64,000 nt of DNA. Source: Marthasterias glacialis. Its lineage: Eukaryota > Echinodermata > Asteroidea > Forcipulatida > Asteriidae. The position numbers and the translations under genes are program-made. The DNA is taken from assembly GCA_911728455.2 (NCBI GenBank), contig OU452223.1, forward strand, positions 12,875,923 to 12,939,922, in the 5' to 3' direction. This document shows positions 49,331 to 62,631 of the stretch, piece after piece. The notes beneath the pieces were generated by a model. That model saw only the letters and a list, made by a program, of their open reading frames with translations. It did no database searches and was not told the origin of the DNA. Numbering within the stretch: the stretch's first letter is position 1; every line of letters begins with the position of its first letter.

Positions 49331-50728
49331 ACCGTGATTACTTGGGTTTAAAAATGAGTAGATCCACGTAGTCCGTGTCTAAGGAAAATTACTGTGTCTG
49401 TCAGAAAGTCACATTAATTTGATTAAAAATGGTAATGATGACGACTTCTATGAAATCATAAAGCAAGGGTCCTTGCTTTTAGGGACTGGAAAAGACCATT
49501 GCGAAACTTAGGCCTGCCTTAGCTCCCACTTCATGCATGGATATCCAAATGTTGTTGCTATATTGTCACGTGCCTTGAATACAAATCATAAGGAATAATC
49601 ATTATTCTCTTAAACAGAATAACGGATTTTTTCCAGCCTCAGTTTTCTTACTCAAAGGTGTAAAGGTTTTTAAGCCGAATAACTCAATTTATGTGCCGAG
49701 GCTTTCTTGTTTACCGCCATTATTAGAATGCATCATGCCTCCCATCACCGTCCACAATCACTGATCGAAACATCAAGTGGTACAAAGCACACTAACACAA
49801 TCATTTTAGAACATTACGGAGGGACATTAATATCATGACGCAATACTCCTACTAAGATTGGGCCTATAATACAATGCTTCAAATCGGTGTAGCTTAACTT
49901 GCCACATAAAAGATATATCTCAAGTTTTCCCCTTCGAGGGTCTTGCTCGCTCTCAAGAGGCGATTGTAAAGCAAGCAGGGCTATCGCGGACACTCTAGTT
50001 AGTCCCTACCCGGTGCCGGAGCTCATGCAGGTGCACAGACACTCACGCTGTGCCATCAACTTCCGCTCCTACATCTTGCCCAACTTCCGGCAATATTTCT
50101 ATAGCTTCCGGTTGACAGGACTGAATCGCTCGTGAAAGCTAATCACGCAGGCTCGGTGGAGTGGTGTTATAATTGCATCAAGAATGCCGAACTTGTATCG
50201 TTGGGACTCAAGTCATTCCACGGAGGGAGAAAGATAGATCCTCCGTGGTCTTGCCAGTCGCCCTTGGATGACAGTAGTCTTGACAAAAAATAAATAAGAA
50301 GAGAAAAAAAATGATGATTGGCGCAAAGGTTGAAGGAGACGAGATGACGGTCATATTTCGGTGTTGAGATTGGCTGTCTATACGGTTTGATTGAGCGGCC
50401 TGAAATCACAATGATAGAATCAACACTTATTTGTTCATTCACGATCTCCACTACGTATACCACCTTTACTTACCACGATTCAAATCTTTAACAAAAACAT
50501 TTCAACCATAGATACTTCTTTTTTATCCAAACTTTTCAATGGTAATATGTCCTTAGCATATCTATGCTTTAAGGTAGACCCCCCCCCCTCCTCCGGATCT
50601 GAAGACGCCAGGGCAACACCACTGGCAGGTGGTAACTGGATGACTAACCTTTTCGACACCCAGGGCAATCTCAAATTTGGCCACTTTTCTAAAAGAGCCT
50701 TCCTCTCTTTCTCCTTCTTTTTACTTAC

Positions 50729-51049
50729 AGTGTAATGGCTACGATTATCCAACGGAAAACCATCCGGGGTACTACTACTGAGGAAGGCAAAGATGCGGAT
50801 ATGTAACGATGGCAACCTTAGAGAGGATGAGGACTGATCTCTGTTGTATACACTGGCTTTGCACCAGGGTGGAGTACAATACTTCAGACTTTGCTCTATG
50901 TTCAGACAAACATTAAAGTAAGACAGTCTTGGGAAAGTGTGGCTTGAAGTTATCCCAGATGGACTTCCAAATACAGCACCGATAACTTCTGGATTAGGTT
51001 GCAGTCCTTCTGACCAATAACTATTGAATTTCAACTCGAGACAACGCCT
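50729..51049 (-). CDS. Candidate internal exon of an unidentified gene
   Basis: On the minus strand an acceptor-like TCATTTCAG ends at 51,050 and a donor ACT|GTAAGT begins at 50,728. The 321 bases between are open in one phase and divisible by three (107 residues, starting RRCLELKFNSYWSEGLQPNP and ending PLDNRSHYT). The frame continues open past the donor to 50,480. No domain is recognised. In phase, a further acceptor (GTGATTTCAG, minus) near 50,405 would lead to a segment with a hydrophobic run (PIIIFFLFLFIF). A chance ORF in a locally GC-richer stretch is a real alternative. Confidence 0.25.
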
Positions 51050-51703
51050 CTGAAATGACGGACCAAAGGCTCAATAATGGCTTGAGCTTTTTAGCCAAAA
51101 GTTCATTTACTTTCGTTGACGTCTGCAAGTGTTATCATATGCGATATCATTCCCTGAATGGAAACCTTCGAGATCTGGATTCACGAAGCGTTGAGATTGC
51201 CAGAGTAAAACAAACATAAACACTCGTCTTTAGATGAAGTGAAGTGAATTGTGTACATTAATATCACTGGATTTGTTAACTTTTAACAGTGACGAGACAG
51301 CAGGTCCAGTAAGGTTATTGTTTCACTGCTCTATAAAGTTTGGAATTGAACCCTATCTTAATCTTTCCTTTTACACATCGTCATTTGTATGGTACTTTAT
51401 TTTGAAGCCAAAAGTCTGTGCAGGCGGTGAATGGTTTACGGTCAATGGTTTTACGTATAACTTTAAGGAAGCAAACAGCTAGCGTGTTGGACCCCAAGGA
51501 CAACAATTTGACTAGTCTTAAGATTTTTCAACTTCACTGCCCAAGGAGAACGCAGCCGCGTAATAGCTGAATCTATCTTGAATTAAAAACAAATCTCAGT
51601 CACGAGAGCGAATATTGGTAACAGAAACATAAGACATGAGTTTTGTTGAATTTGGCTAGGGCAAAATGCAAATACTTCACCCAACACTTATCTACGCATC
51701 ATA

Positions 51704-51877
51704 GACCTTATGCACATGACGTCATTTTAGGAGGGCGCCCTCGGCTAGAGGTAAAAATAAGCTTGCTCATTGGCCCATGCCCGTACGCCACGCGTACACA
51801 GATGGGCGTTTCTAATTGTTTCATCATCGTTTTACCACCTCTAAGATGGCTGCATGATGACGTTAATGCATAAGGTC
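51704..51877. mobile_element. MITE with GACCTTATGCA ends
   Basis: GACCTTATGCACATGACGTC on the left is mirrored by GACGTTAATGCATAAGGTC on the right. GAGGTAAAA / TTTTACCACCTC extends the pairing inward. About 174 bp with no ORF. Confidence 0.75.
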
Positions 51878-52406
51878 AATTAAACATTTTTTTCTACCCT
51901 CGCCCAAAACTTCAATCAAAAATAGACACGCCTACCTCCATAATAAAACCTATAGCTTATTGTGAAAGAATCGACTTTACTACTCGTCGTATAATCACAT
52001 TAGCTCAACGTTTCACGGTAAATGGTCCATTGAAGACTGCGTGGTCCAATTCATAACATCAAATGCCCGCATAACAAGAATCTTACGCATTACTTCTGTA
52101 TATACATAAAGTTTGTCAAATATTGGTGTTCATCGTATAATTTTACTGGTTTTGCATTTGAAGTATACGAAATGCATTTTGTATAGCCTAACTAGTGTGT
52201 TTTGAGCATGCGTCGATCTTTAAATGTTTACCGTACCTCACACTGCTGTTGGTTTGAAAAGCACACTTTTTAACAGGATTTTTTTTTTAAATTTCAGGAC
52301 AAATAGAAGGTGATATCTGGGGGAGGTGAATTTTTGGTTACTGAAATAATGCTTTGCAAAACAAAGGGTTTAAACTTCAAGCAGCTTTTCTGTCTTTGCA
52401 TGGTTA

Positions 52407-52584
52407 GACCATAACACAATTTTATAGAGATGCTAAGCATACAAATACTGCTTAACAAAATTCAGCAGGGAACCCGTCAGTATGACTATACATGGTATAA
52501 TGGCTGGTAACCTTTCTGCTGGTAAGCAAAATTGTTTTGTGCTTAATAAGTTGTTGTGCTCAAGCATCTCTATGACGTTGGGTC
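52407..52584. mobile_element. MITE of the GGGCCC family (copy 2)
   Basis: The ends GACCATAACACAATTTTATA and ATGACGTTGGGTC are imperfect inverted repeats. The inner blocks AGATGCTAAGCA / GCTCAAGCATCT and AATGGCTGGTAACC match the other copies. Confidence 0.7.
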
Positions 52585-53212
52585 AAAACAATTCTTTCCT
52601 ATAATTTGTAGGTCGTTTGCGATTGCTAGGCCTATATTTATTCATGTTTTTACGTGATCAAGTTTTCTTTTCAGTGAGTTATTCATTACTAAAACATAAG
52701 TTATTCGTGTAACTTTTATGGTGGTTTCAAAAGCATCACGCATACCCAAGGTTTAAAGGGAATGTAGGCTTGAAGGATATTTTTGATGATTTCATTTATT
52801 CAAACCCTGTATGATGCAAGAATGTACAAGCTAATTTCTTAACGCGTGTTGTGGTAGCCACGTTTTGTTTCCTTTTCATGCATGATGGTGATACTCACCC
52901 AAAACCTTTAAACTAAACTCGTCAAAACTGATAATTATGTAATCTCGTTCTTGTTGGTAGGTTGACTTGTCTTTTTTTAAATTAATACCAGTTTAATGTT
53001 AAAACTAAGACCTACATGAATGTTTATATTTGTATATAAAACAAAATGCATATAATTATACACAGTGTGCAATACATGGTCTCTGATATATTAATACGAA
53101 AACACAATGCATTTGTTTGTAGTTTGTGGTCATTTTGTGTTCTATGATGTCCTGAATTTTTGTTTAACTTAACAACTTTACAGCGGACATTTAGAACAAC
53201 AGTAGCAGAAAC

Positions 53213-53295
53213 CAACGACGACGACGACGACAACGACAACGTCAATCAAAACCAACAACGACAACGTCAACGAAACCGACGACGACGACAATGAA
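53213..53295. repeat. ACG/ACGACA trinucleotide-based repeat
   Basis: CGACGACGACGACGACAACG and related units, interrupted by AACGTCAA blocks. Degenerate ACN triplets continue to about 53,330. Confidence 0.9.
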
Positions 53296-54582
53296 GAAAA
53301 TTACAACGAATGCAACAGCAGCAATGACAACCATAAAAGTATATTTTATGAAATTTTCGATTGGACTTTTGTTTAAGACATGCAAATTAGTCATGACCGA
53401 TTTTCCTAAAATGTGACGATGGTACCTTATTAAGCATGTTAAGAAACATTAAAGTCTGGTATTTTATGTCCTTTTCGAAAAATAAACGTTAGCAACGCAC
53501 GAAAAAAACATCCCCAAACAAACTCAGGAAGGTTTATGATTATTCAGTTAAACGCTTTCTTTAGCACAGTAATTGACATTGGATTGGTTTACTTACTGCC
53601 TTACGGACATTGTACTCGCATCACGAACACGACTACAGTTTCGGCGGCCATTTTAATTCTTCAAAAGAAGTTTTTAACAATAATAATCAGTCAACATAAC
53701 GAGTACTCACCGTCCACTGTTTCGTCACTGTAGTGATATGAAAACTTTCCATGTTATCTCGTGATGTTGCTGGTCATTGTTGCAATGGCCACGAACTGCT
53801 CATTTGGGTGGTTTTGTAGTGGTTCATCCACGTCCCGGTGATTCTTTATCAAGTCTTGACACATGGTGGAAATCATCACGAGTATAAGCGGCATGAGCAA
53901 CGTAAGCGAAGACAACACAGTGGTTGTCGAAGGTACAGTTTATTCCACCTTAAATTCCCACTGTCGTCGCCAAACACTAAGCAGACCTTTCATGGTTGTG
54001 TTCAGAGAGAGATTTCTTCAACAAGACCAGTCAAGGTACTCCACAACAAACGAAAGATGTCTGACAGCGGACATTCCGAAGCTGTAATTCTCAAGCTTTC
54101 GGTACGTCTTCCAACGTGTGTATTACATAAGTCATTCGTAACAATGTTTTTCCAAAAATAGCTGACCAATCAGAGCGCAGAACAGCCGTGTCTTTCTTTA
54201 CAGTGTTGGAATGTCGTTGACAACAAATCTGACATTGTTTTGCAGAGAAGGAAAATACACGATGGTGAACAGCGAATTATTTCTGATGTAGCCCCTACAT
54301 TTTTGAAAGGTGCTGACGAATGAACCCATTCTGAACTCTTCACTGACAAGTTTTGTTTTGGACAGGACATGCTGATGAAAGCTTTTAAAATTCACCCCAA
54401 AATGAAAATGATGGAGAAGGTGAACATCTTAGGCTGCGATGGGCCCAATTTCACCGAGCTGCGTAAGCAAAAAACAAACAAACAAACAAACTGTTCTGCT
54501 CAACGACAGAAAACTAAGCAGGAATCCAGTAAAAACTCGTACGGTGATGTGGTAGTTTAGCTGGTATGTGCTCACCCTCGTT

Positions 54583-54951
54583 TGAAGCCCCTGGTCAACA
54601 TTGGTAAAGTGTCTGTACATGCTTCCAGTCTTTGCACAAATCAAGATATATGTTTTAAAACTAACCTGTGAAAATTCCAGCTCATTTCGTTGTTTCATTT
54701 GCAAGAAAATTATAAAAATGCATTCAGCATGTTTGTACGCATTATTTAGGCAGAGTTTTGGTCTCAAAGGGGAGACGAAAATTAATTTCTGATCTTATTC
54801 CATTTATTATTCAAAATTGACAACACTTTAGGCAGAAATATTTCAAGGGAATTTTTTTCTGCCATCATTATCTTTAAACCATGTACAGGTATATGTAAAT
54901 CTGTGAACATTTATGTTGTTCTTTCTTACCAATGTTGAGCCGGGGCTTTAA
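54583..54951 (+). mobile_element. MITE with TTAAAGCCCCGGCTCAACATT ends (copy B)
   Basis: Same orientation and nearly the same length as the 14,025 copy. The right end AATGTTGAGCCGGGGCTTTA is the better-preserved inverted repeat; the left end TGAAGCCCCTGGTCAACATT has drifted. Shared interior blocks include TGCATTCAGCAT and AGGCAGAAATATT. Confidence 0.8.
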
Positions 54952-55034
54952 GAAGCTTTTTTGAATTAGGGACTTGATACAACGAGCAGAATAAAAACAC
55001 AAACTGAAGACCAAAATATCAGCAATTTATATAA

Positions 55035-58000
55035 TGTGTATTCAAATAAACTTTTATTGAATACTTTTGTACAAAAAAATGACAGATGATGGAATAACAG
55101 TTCTGACTAGTTCAGTGTTCACACCGGTCGAATGTAAATGGGTTTACTATACATTATCAACTTAGAGCAATGCCATCTCAAAATACCATTTCAATAAAAC
55201 ATGTCAACACCAGCTACATGCAATCATTATTGTTCTAAAATTCCTTTACCCACAGGCCTGCTGAAAGAATTAACAATTGCTTATTTTATACAATAAATAA
55301 CGAGCAGAAAATATCTTTAGTGGTAAAAATGGGATATTTTGTTTTTTTGTTGCATCTGACAACACGTTAAATAATATCTCCTTAATTTAAGATTCTCGAT
55401 ACTACAGCAATTACTTACTCTAAATTTATTTAAAGTACTGTTTGAAACTGAAAAAAAAAATGTTTCTGGAATTAATTTTTAATTAGTTTGTTTTTAATAA
55501 TAGTCAATATAATCAACACACTGGATACAAGCTTTGAAAACAAACTCAAGCACAACTTCACCACCAAATGATGAAGGTTTGTTTTCAAATTGTTAGGAAT
55601 TATAAATCTGCAATGCGTCTACAGGTAAGCTGCCTTCCTGCCGTTTTACACACATACTTTCAGCTTTGAAAATAATTATACGAACCGCGGGCCCCTTCAC
55701 ATAACAGCAACTCACTCTTGCAACAAAACCAAAACGGGTTACAGACTCAGATTATTACATCTATGTGTGATAAAGATTCTACACAAACACTATTCCCGTT
55801 GGACTGCAACACAAAAACACGGCCTTTTCAAAACATTGGCTCTGTTTTGAAGCAGTCTGCATTTGCACGGTGCTTCGATATCAAAGGGCGCCCATCAGCT
55901 TGAGGCGCGGTTTGGAAAAAACACCTACAATCTCCCGTACATGCGTTAAGACGCCCTCTATAGTACATCTATCACTCCGAAGCTAGTCAAACTCCAAAGA
56001 GAAAAACGCAGAAGATGCGCTATATTTTGTTCAGCCCAACTGATTCACCTACAATTTGCATATATGAATACAATTGCATATATGAATAATTAACAGGCAC
56101 AATATTTTATTTGCTTGCACCATGAATGGGAATGGCATTTAAATTAAAGGAATTCATATACCTACAACCATCACGTGTATGGAAATAATACACTTCATGA
56201 TTAAAAACAAAATCACAATTCTACATTTCATTCACACTATAAGAGCACCAGAATTCATTCCGTCATACAAAACAAGTCTTCACGTCATTGAGCAACTCAT
56301 CACATTATCATTTAGCAAACTGTTTTGTCTAATAATGAATTCGAAAAAATGACAAAATGATTCCGGTTTGAAAAACTGTATACAAACATACCAGTGTTTG
56401 TACACATTTTTTTTACCAGACCAACAAAACACCTGTCGGAGAAACTTGATCTCTGATGGACCCAAGTCTAAGCCGACGACAGTAATTTACCACAAAATTG
56501 CAAACCTATAATGCAGTGTTGAAGGACTTCCGTCATGATTTCAGCGGCACGGTCTTGGACTCGGTACTCAAGTCACGTATAGGCGAAAGGCTCGCACTCA
56601 AGGCGGAAGACAATTTTCTTTAAATTCTCTTCCTCCGTGATTGACCCACTGACCCAAAGAGGGCTTTAAATCGTACTCTACCCAACAAACTCGACTACAA
56701 CTCTGCTGTAATATACATGCAATATGGTGCCATTTTTTATGTCTTCAAATTATGGCTTTCGATAAATAAATACTACTTTTGTTTTGTCTTTAAAACAAAG
56801 AGCCTCTAGGGTGTGGCATGTCTTCAAGTAATAACAATGCAATTTCTATAAAAGCAGTTTTGGTCAAAACAAATGTTTTTAAGTACAGTACTGTAAATAT
56901 GGAAAACACGAGCCCAGAAAAGGAAACCTATAAAAAAAAGTATCAACATTTAAGAAAACATAGACAGTCACTTGGGTAAGATACGATATAATTACCATTA
57001 CCAAACCGCATAAACAATTTCAAACAGATGAGCGATATGTTTCAAAATACAAATGGAAAAGCAGAAGTATGAGATAAACGTACAGCTGAACACATACTAC
57101 ATTTGGGGCTCGGTATTAAAGTCACAAATCTTGCCAAGAACAAACAAGCTATACACTTACAATAAAAAAGGGCCCAAGTTCATGCAGCTGGTGAAGCACA
57201 AAACAATGTTGCTAACTAGAATACGGTCACCAGCCAAAATACCATGTTTACATGCACCATTTGCAATTGGTCTCCTGCTGACTTTTGCTTAGCAGAAATG
57301 TTTTAAGCATTACTATTTGCTTAAAGCAGCTCCATGAAAGTGGGCAAAAATGCATAAGGTTTCTAAAAACTTGGCACTATGGGCCCCTCCTTATTTTGAC
57401 TAAGCATTTTACTTTTTACTTAATTGCTGTTTTACTTGGCAGGTTCAATTTAGGCTCTCATGACATGAGAGAATTATTTTATTGCCTTTTTTTTTAATGC
57501 CCATTTTATTTTCTTACAACATTTGTCTTTTTCTCCATTTTTGCTGCATTCATAATAATATCAATTGCATTGTTTTTGTTAAATCAAATATCCATAGGCT
57601 AAAAGAAAATGTATGCTAGCTGTTTCATGTATCAATCATTATTTTTTTTTTTTTTTAAATCTGAATTGAACACAAGCACACAAAATATGTCCAGGTAAAT
57701 GACCGGCTATTCCATTTTGTATCAAGGGTGTTCCAGTTTGATACAGCTCGTTACCATTAAACAATCCCGATAGGGGTATACTTAAACCCTGATTGGGATC
57801 CTTTTCACCCCAATGATGTTGATTGCCCCCATTTGGGAAACCTGTGATGCATCAAGTACCAAAAAAACAAAACAAAACAAAACAAACAAACAAATAATTC
57901 AAAAGGTATTACAAGTTGGAATAATAGCCATCCATAAGATACTAATTCACTTTTGAACCCATTTCAAGTAATTTCAAGTAAGTACTGTACTCCATAAACT

Positions 58001-58121
58001 GGCATTTTGATCATTTTCTTATAAAACATTGGTTTGCGACTCGGTAGAAAGTGAGCAGTTGTCACAGCCGGTCTGATCCATTCTGCACAGGGGTGTTCCA
58101 CTTGAATAGAGAGGGGCTAAT
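55035..58121 (-). other. Probable 3' UTR of the MICAL-like gene
   Basis: No open frame of note lies between the stop and about 55,035. At 55,053-55,058 the minus strand carries AATAAA followed by AGTTTATTTG and an A/T-rich end typical of a cleavage site, which would give a 3' UTR of about 3.1 kb. A MITE (57,170-57,345), an AAAAC-rich repeat (57,861-57,893) and T/A runs are embedded in it. The extent is inferred; a nearer signal could be used. Confidence 0.45.
57170..57345. mobile_element. MITE of the GGGCCC family (copy 3), in the MICAL-like 3' UTR
   Basis: The left end GGGCCCAAGTTCATGCAGCT pairs with the right end AGCAGCTCCATGAAAGTGGG. It would be transcribed if the long 3' UTR is real. Confidence 0.7.
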
Positions 58122-58209
58122 TCACACATGTATTGGGGCATCACTCCTCGCTGTCAGTAGACCCTTCTTCAACATAATCTCCTCGATGTCCAAATCCTCC
58201 TTTCGCTCC
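58122..58209 (-). CDS. Last coding exon of the MICAL/MICAL-like gene
   Basis: On the minus strand an acceptor TTCTTGGCAG ends at 58,210. The exon then reads, after completing the split Lys codon, ERKEDLDIEEIMLKKG and LLTARSDAPIHV, then TGA. Joining CTCAA to GGAGCG keeps frame and gives EERLKERKEDLDIEEIMLKK, which aligns with the end of vertebrate MICAL bMERB domains (ExED-x-x-x-Exx-KK). The intron is about 4.3 kb and holds at least one MITE. The tail after the domain is only about 12 residues, shorter than vertebrate MICAL2/3 tails, and does not end in a CaaX motif as EHBP1 does. Confidence 0.85.
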
Positions 58210-59501
58210 CTGCCAAGAAGAATGGAACATCCGGAATGGTTGTTTAATAATGCACAACTAGGGCTAGACCATTTTGAATGTGAGGGAACATAGGGGGGGG
58301 GGGGTGATGGGCACAAAGGTGTCAGGGGAAGGGATTGCGGTGTTTGAGATTCATGGGATGGGTCACATCACAAATACCTCCTCTCAAGGGTTTGTTAGAG
58401 TGCACTGTTTACCTTGATGATAAGGGAAATGGAGATGGACTAAGCAGAGTAGAACACTAAAGGAACTTCTCCTCATAACCAAAATTCACCAAGAATGATA
58501 CACTTGAAAAATTGCCAGAATTTTAAACTTCAATTATGATTTCATCAGCCCCCTGCAGACCTTAAACAGCACTGAACCTGAAGAAAATGCAACATCCTTC
58601 TCTCAAGCGTCACCCAAAAATGGCAAAAATTATCAGCTTGTTTGTGCAGCAAAATTAATACACTTCACCTAAATGGAACCTTTGTCATACATACATTCAC
58701 TTTTAGATAGTAACAGTTGCTTTAAATAAAGTTAGTTTTACATCAATTGCAGTTGTCTCATTTGTAAAATTTCTTATTTTTACAATCATGAATGCAACAA
58801 ATCATGCGCACACAAAGTCAATACATAGAGGAGATTCAACACAAGCAACAGATTTTGTTTTGCATAGTCTTCGTTCATTTGTCTAGAATCAGTCAACAAA
58901 ACACAAAATTATTTATATTTTTCAATAACGTATTTGAATATCGATTTTAATAAATGTCTCTTTGTTATCAGACATACACATCTCACTTCTTTAAACGTGA
59001 AAAGTGCTTAAGAAAAAAATATTTGGGTGACAACCACAATTTCTGCCCAGGTGAGCGAACAGATTTCAAATTGCTTGTATTATTCTCAACAATGTCAGAG
59101 CGTATTTGGCTGTGGATGTGGCTGTAGCCACTGGCTACAACAGCAACACTAAGGCATTGGGAGATGCAGTGATCTAGCCATATCTGTAAGCCATATCTGT
59201 AAGTCACTGTAAGCCATAACAAAAAGCTTCTTAAACCTTTATAGCATAGCAATAGAAATACAAAATGCAAGAAAAAAAAAAGGCACGCAAGACGGTGAAG
59301 CAACTGTCTCAAGAGAAAAAAAGAAAAATCAAACTGCATTTATAGGACCCCTGCATATGACGTCAAAAGCTAAAACAGCGCCCTCACTGAGGTCCAAGGA
59401 AGACATTTCATTGGCCGAGAGTTGTGCAAGGCACGTACACCTGTGTGCATTTCCATTGTTTGACCTTGTTTGACCTCAGCGATGGCGAGGTCTATAGACT
59501 A

Positions 59502-59697
59502 ATCCGAGCAGCTCGTTCATGGGCGTTTACACCACTGCAGCTATGGCCGCCCCATGCGCACCTCGACACACACGCACTGTGAATTCTCCGTGCTGATTGG
59601 TACATATGCGCGGCTGACGCACTATTGTCCCGTGACGCGTGCGTGTGGCGGCCATAGCTGCGGTGGTGTACACCACCATGAAACGAGCTGCACGGAT
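59502..59697. mobile_element. MITE with about 50-bp terminal inverted repeats, in the MICAL-like intron
   Basis: The left arm starts ATCCGAGCAGCTCGTTCATG and continues CAGCTATGGCCGCC. The right arm GGCGGCCATAGCTG ... CATGAAACGAGCTGCACGGAT mirrors it with few mismatches. The core is GC-rich. Confidence 0.8.
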
Positions 59698-62516
59698 TTG
59701 TGTATAAAATAAAGCCATCTTCCACGATCCCAGGGCAGACGAAGGAAAACCTGGAATTTTTTAGTTCAAACATTTTAAAAGGTAGGAGCCTGAAGTTTTA
59801 GAATCATGGTCTGCATGGAAGTCTTTCCCATCAAGATGGCAGCTGTGGGGAGTTGAAACGTAAATGGGGATAAAAATGTTCACTATCATGGAAAGATTAC
59901 ATGCAATGAAGACAATCCTGTGAATACAAAGGCAAACAACTCATGCGTCAAAAGTAAATTATGCAATCCTGTCTTAGATGCCATGCTCATGCTCCATCCA
60001 ACTTTCTTTGTAACGTGTAGTTCATGCTAAGTTCACATGGCAGTGACATGCAGGTTGGGTTGATGTTTGGGAAGATTAAAAGGTACATCATTGTTCTTCA
60101 ATTTGTATTATTTAAGAAGACCATTTTACGTCCAATCTTCTTTTTGTCAAGAAACATACATGTATCACAAAACCAAACCTGTGAAAATGTCATCGAATCG
60201 GCACATCCATATTTTTGTCAAGGATAAAACGCTTAGCGCTCAGAGTTTTTGTGTTACACCTTGAGAGGCTTAACTTAGCGGAAAATTTGTAAATGATTGA
60301 TTGATTGATAAAGTCAACAGTCTCCTCGGTCATCCGATACAAAACGATTTCATTCTTTCATTCTTCCTATCCTTTTCTCTTTATGTTCAGTTCCTGTTTT
60401 AAGCTATTTGCATCAAACTGTACTAATGTTGTACCAACATTTTTCAAGGGAAGGCAAAATGCAAACCGAAAAAAAAAGGGTGAAGAAGGGGGAAAACAAA
60501 ATCAACTGAGGACCATAACCAGTCTCAGGGTTAGGATGGAGGTGTATATAAGACCGGTGAACCCTGTACCTCTACAGTTAATGATGTTAAGATGGAGGAG
60601 GGAAAACGTTCTTGAGATGCCTTCAAACAAGCTAAAGCCTCTTCGGTGCTGGGAAAACAGTGGGGGGAAAAAACAAGAAGACAGGGGATTATACAATTGT
60701 TGTTTCTTATTTCAGGGAGAGCCTGGATTCACAGGGAGGCCTTAGAAGCCAAGGCCTCTGTTGCCCTGGTCTCATCTGTACTGCTTCTTCAAAATGTTTT
60801 CATTACATCATTGGATATTTCAAAGGAAGTGCTGCTCCGAAACAGTGTAGCCTTTTCACAATGAAGGAAATTAGGGGCATGAAGTTGTCAAATACTAACT
60901 CTACCGGTTATTTGAGTGAAAGTGAAACTCACTGATATGTCACAAACACTTCTAGAGTGCAAGTCTTGAAAAAGGTTCCCTCGTGCCTTTATATAGGATA
61001 ACCATCCCAAGAACTAATGACATATATATACTATTGTGGTTATTCTCCTCGCAGATGCCCAACATTAGATTAAAAATCACTGAAATCAATGACTATCTTA
61101 ACTGCTTTTAACCAGTTGCCGTCGCGATTCTTTTTGTTGTTGTCACGTCCCCCTGGTGGGATTCTTTTGCCGCAAATGTCAGATTTTTTTTTCTTTGAGG
61201 GTACCGCTAGTACAAAGAAACCTTGACTTGACAATAACAAGAGAACAAAGGTTATCTTTATTGGATTGTCCGTTTTGTTTCTCAACCGAGAAAATATCAA
61301 AACATCGGCCGTTACCTACGGCATAGGAGCGGTACTAAATACGGAACCATGGCTCGATTGCCGGCTCACTCTGACTTACCTCCATTGAGCCGAAATACAA
61401 TGAATGGACAATGGTGGAAGCCTCTCGATGCCTCATAATCCCCTTCATGGAACAAAAGGACAAAGGTCTGTAATCTGGGATTACACAAAAACCTCCTCTC
61501 AATAGCCACAAATTTTCAAGACCTTTTTTTGTCCTTGTGTGGGTAATATGAAGCATTAGACGGCGTGTGTGTGGTCTGTGCACACTCCGCAGTGGAATGA
61601 CCGGGCGACCTTTGCTCTCGCGGTCTGAAATTTCATAATGGCATCTTTACACAGCTTCCGTTTCCAGGCAGGGGAAACATTTGCGTCTATTCATGTCATC
61701 CGGCACCAACTAGACCCCGGTTAAAATCTCTGAATGTCCCATACGCAAATGCACAAATTCTTGAACTTGCACCAGACAAGTAGGAAGGTGGATGGGTGAC
61801 TGATACATTGTATTGTTGTTGTTGTTTTTTAAAAAGTAAAAGTGACAATCAATGTCAAAGTGTGCTTTTAAGCCTATGGCATCATGATAACAAAGAAGTT
61901 CAACAAAATCTAACTATCTACTGACATGAATGGAACATATCTATGAATAAAAATCAGTCAATTCAAATAAATGGCATGGCACACTTTTGGAAGTACCTTA
62001 AGTAACCCTTTTCTTTTTAAATAACACTTAAAAGTACAGTATGCTTGAAATCATCAGATGGTTCTATTGTACTGTCTTTTCAAACAGTTTCTAAGATTTT
62101 TGTTTCTAAGATGAAAAAACTAACAAAAAGAAATTAAATAATAACAGAGTTTTGATAAACGTAACAGTTATTTAAAAGACGTGCAATTATATATAATTGC
62201 CATTGATAATAGCCAAAAGAGTACCATTACCTGAACAGGTTGTTAAAGCTACTTGCCTGACAAAAATGTACACTGGTTAAAAAATGACACACAGAAGTTG
62301 AAACTTTTCCTACAAAAGCTCTACAACTACTCTTTCTTTTTGCTTTTAAGAGGTTTGTTAAGCAATTTCGATGGCATAAAGAATGCTTGACACACTACGA
62401 AGCAGCAAAACGCGTATGAAATCTCAGAGCGTTCAATCTCAATATACATTCACAAAGACGAAGAGGCGTTGATACATGAAAAAGGACAGCAGGTATTGAC
62501 GCAAGAAGAGACTTAC

Positions 62517-62631
62517 TTGAGGCGCTCCTCTTCAAGCAGTGCGACCAGGGCATCCCTCTGCTCCACGACTTCCAGCATCTCCTCAAGAAGAAGCTTCTCT
62601 ACTTGACGGTCTTGTTCCGTCTTCTTCGTCT
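62517..62631 (-). CDS. Penultimate exon of a MICAL/MICAL-like gene (bMERB domain)
   Basis: Read on the minus strand, an acceptor (AACAG) at 62,632-62,636 precedes 115 open bases encoding TKKTEQDRQVEKLLLEEMLE then VVEQRDALVALLEEERLK, ending at CTCAA|GTAAGT. From family knowledge, the pattern TExDRxxEKxLxxExxxxxEQRxAxxxxLxExR is the last helix of the bMERB (DUF3585) domain at the C-terminus of MICAL and MICAL-L proteins. EHBP1 proteins carry a related domain. bMERB binds Rab8-family GTPases and, in MICALs, folds back on the flavin monooxygenase that oxidises actin. Upstream exons lie beyond the right edge, so the presence of the monooxygenase, CH and LIM domains cannot be judged. Confidence 0.85.

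Noticed and set aside
53838..54161. Two overlapping plus-strand ORFs (107 and 74 codons)
   Set aside because: Both frames are equally open and neither has a known motif.
60305..60745. 146-codon plus-strand ORF ending in a collagen-like GEPGFTGRP
   Set aside because: Only one or two Gly-X-Y triplets before a stop; the rest is low-complexity and lies antisense within the MICAL-like intron.
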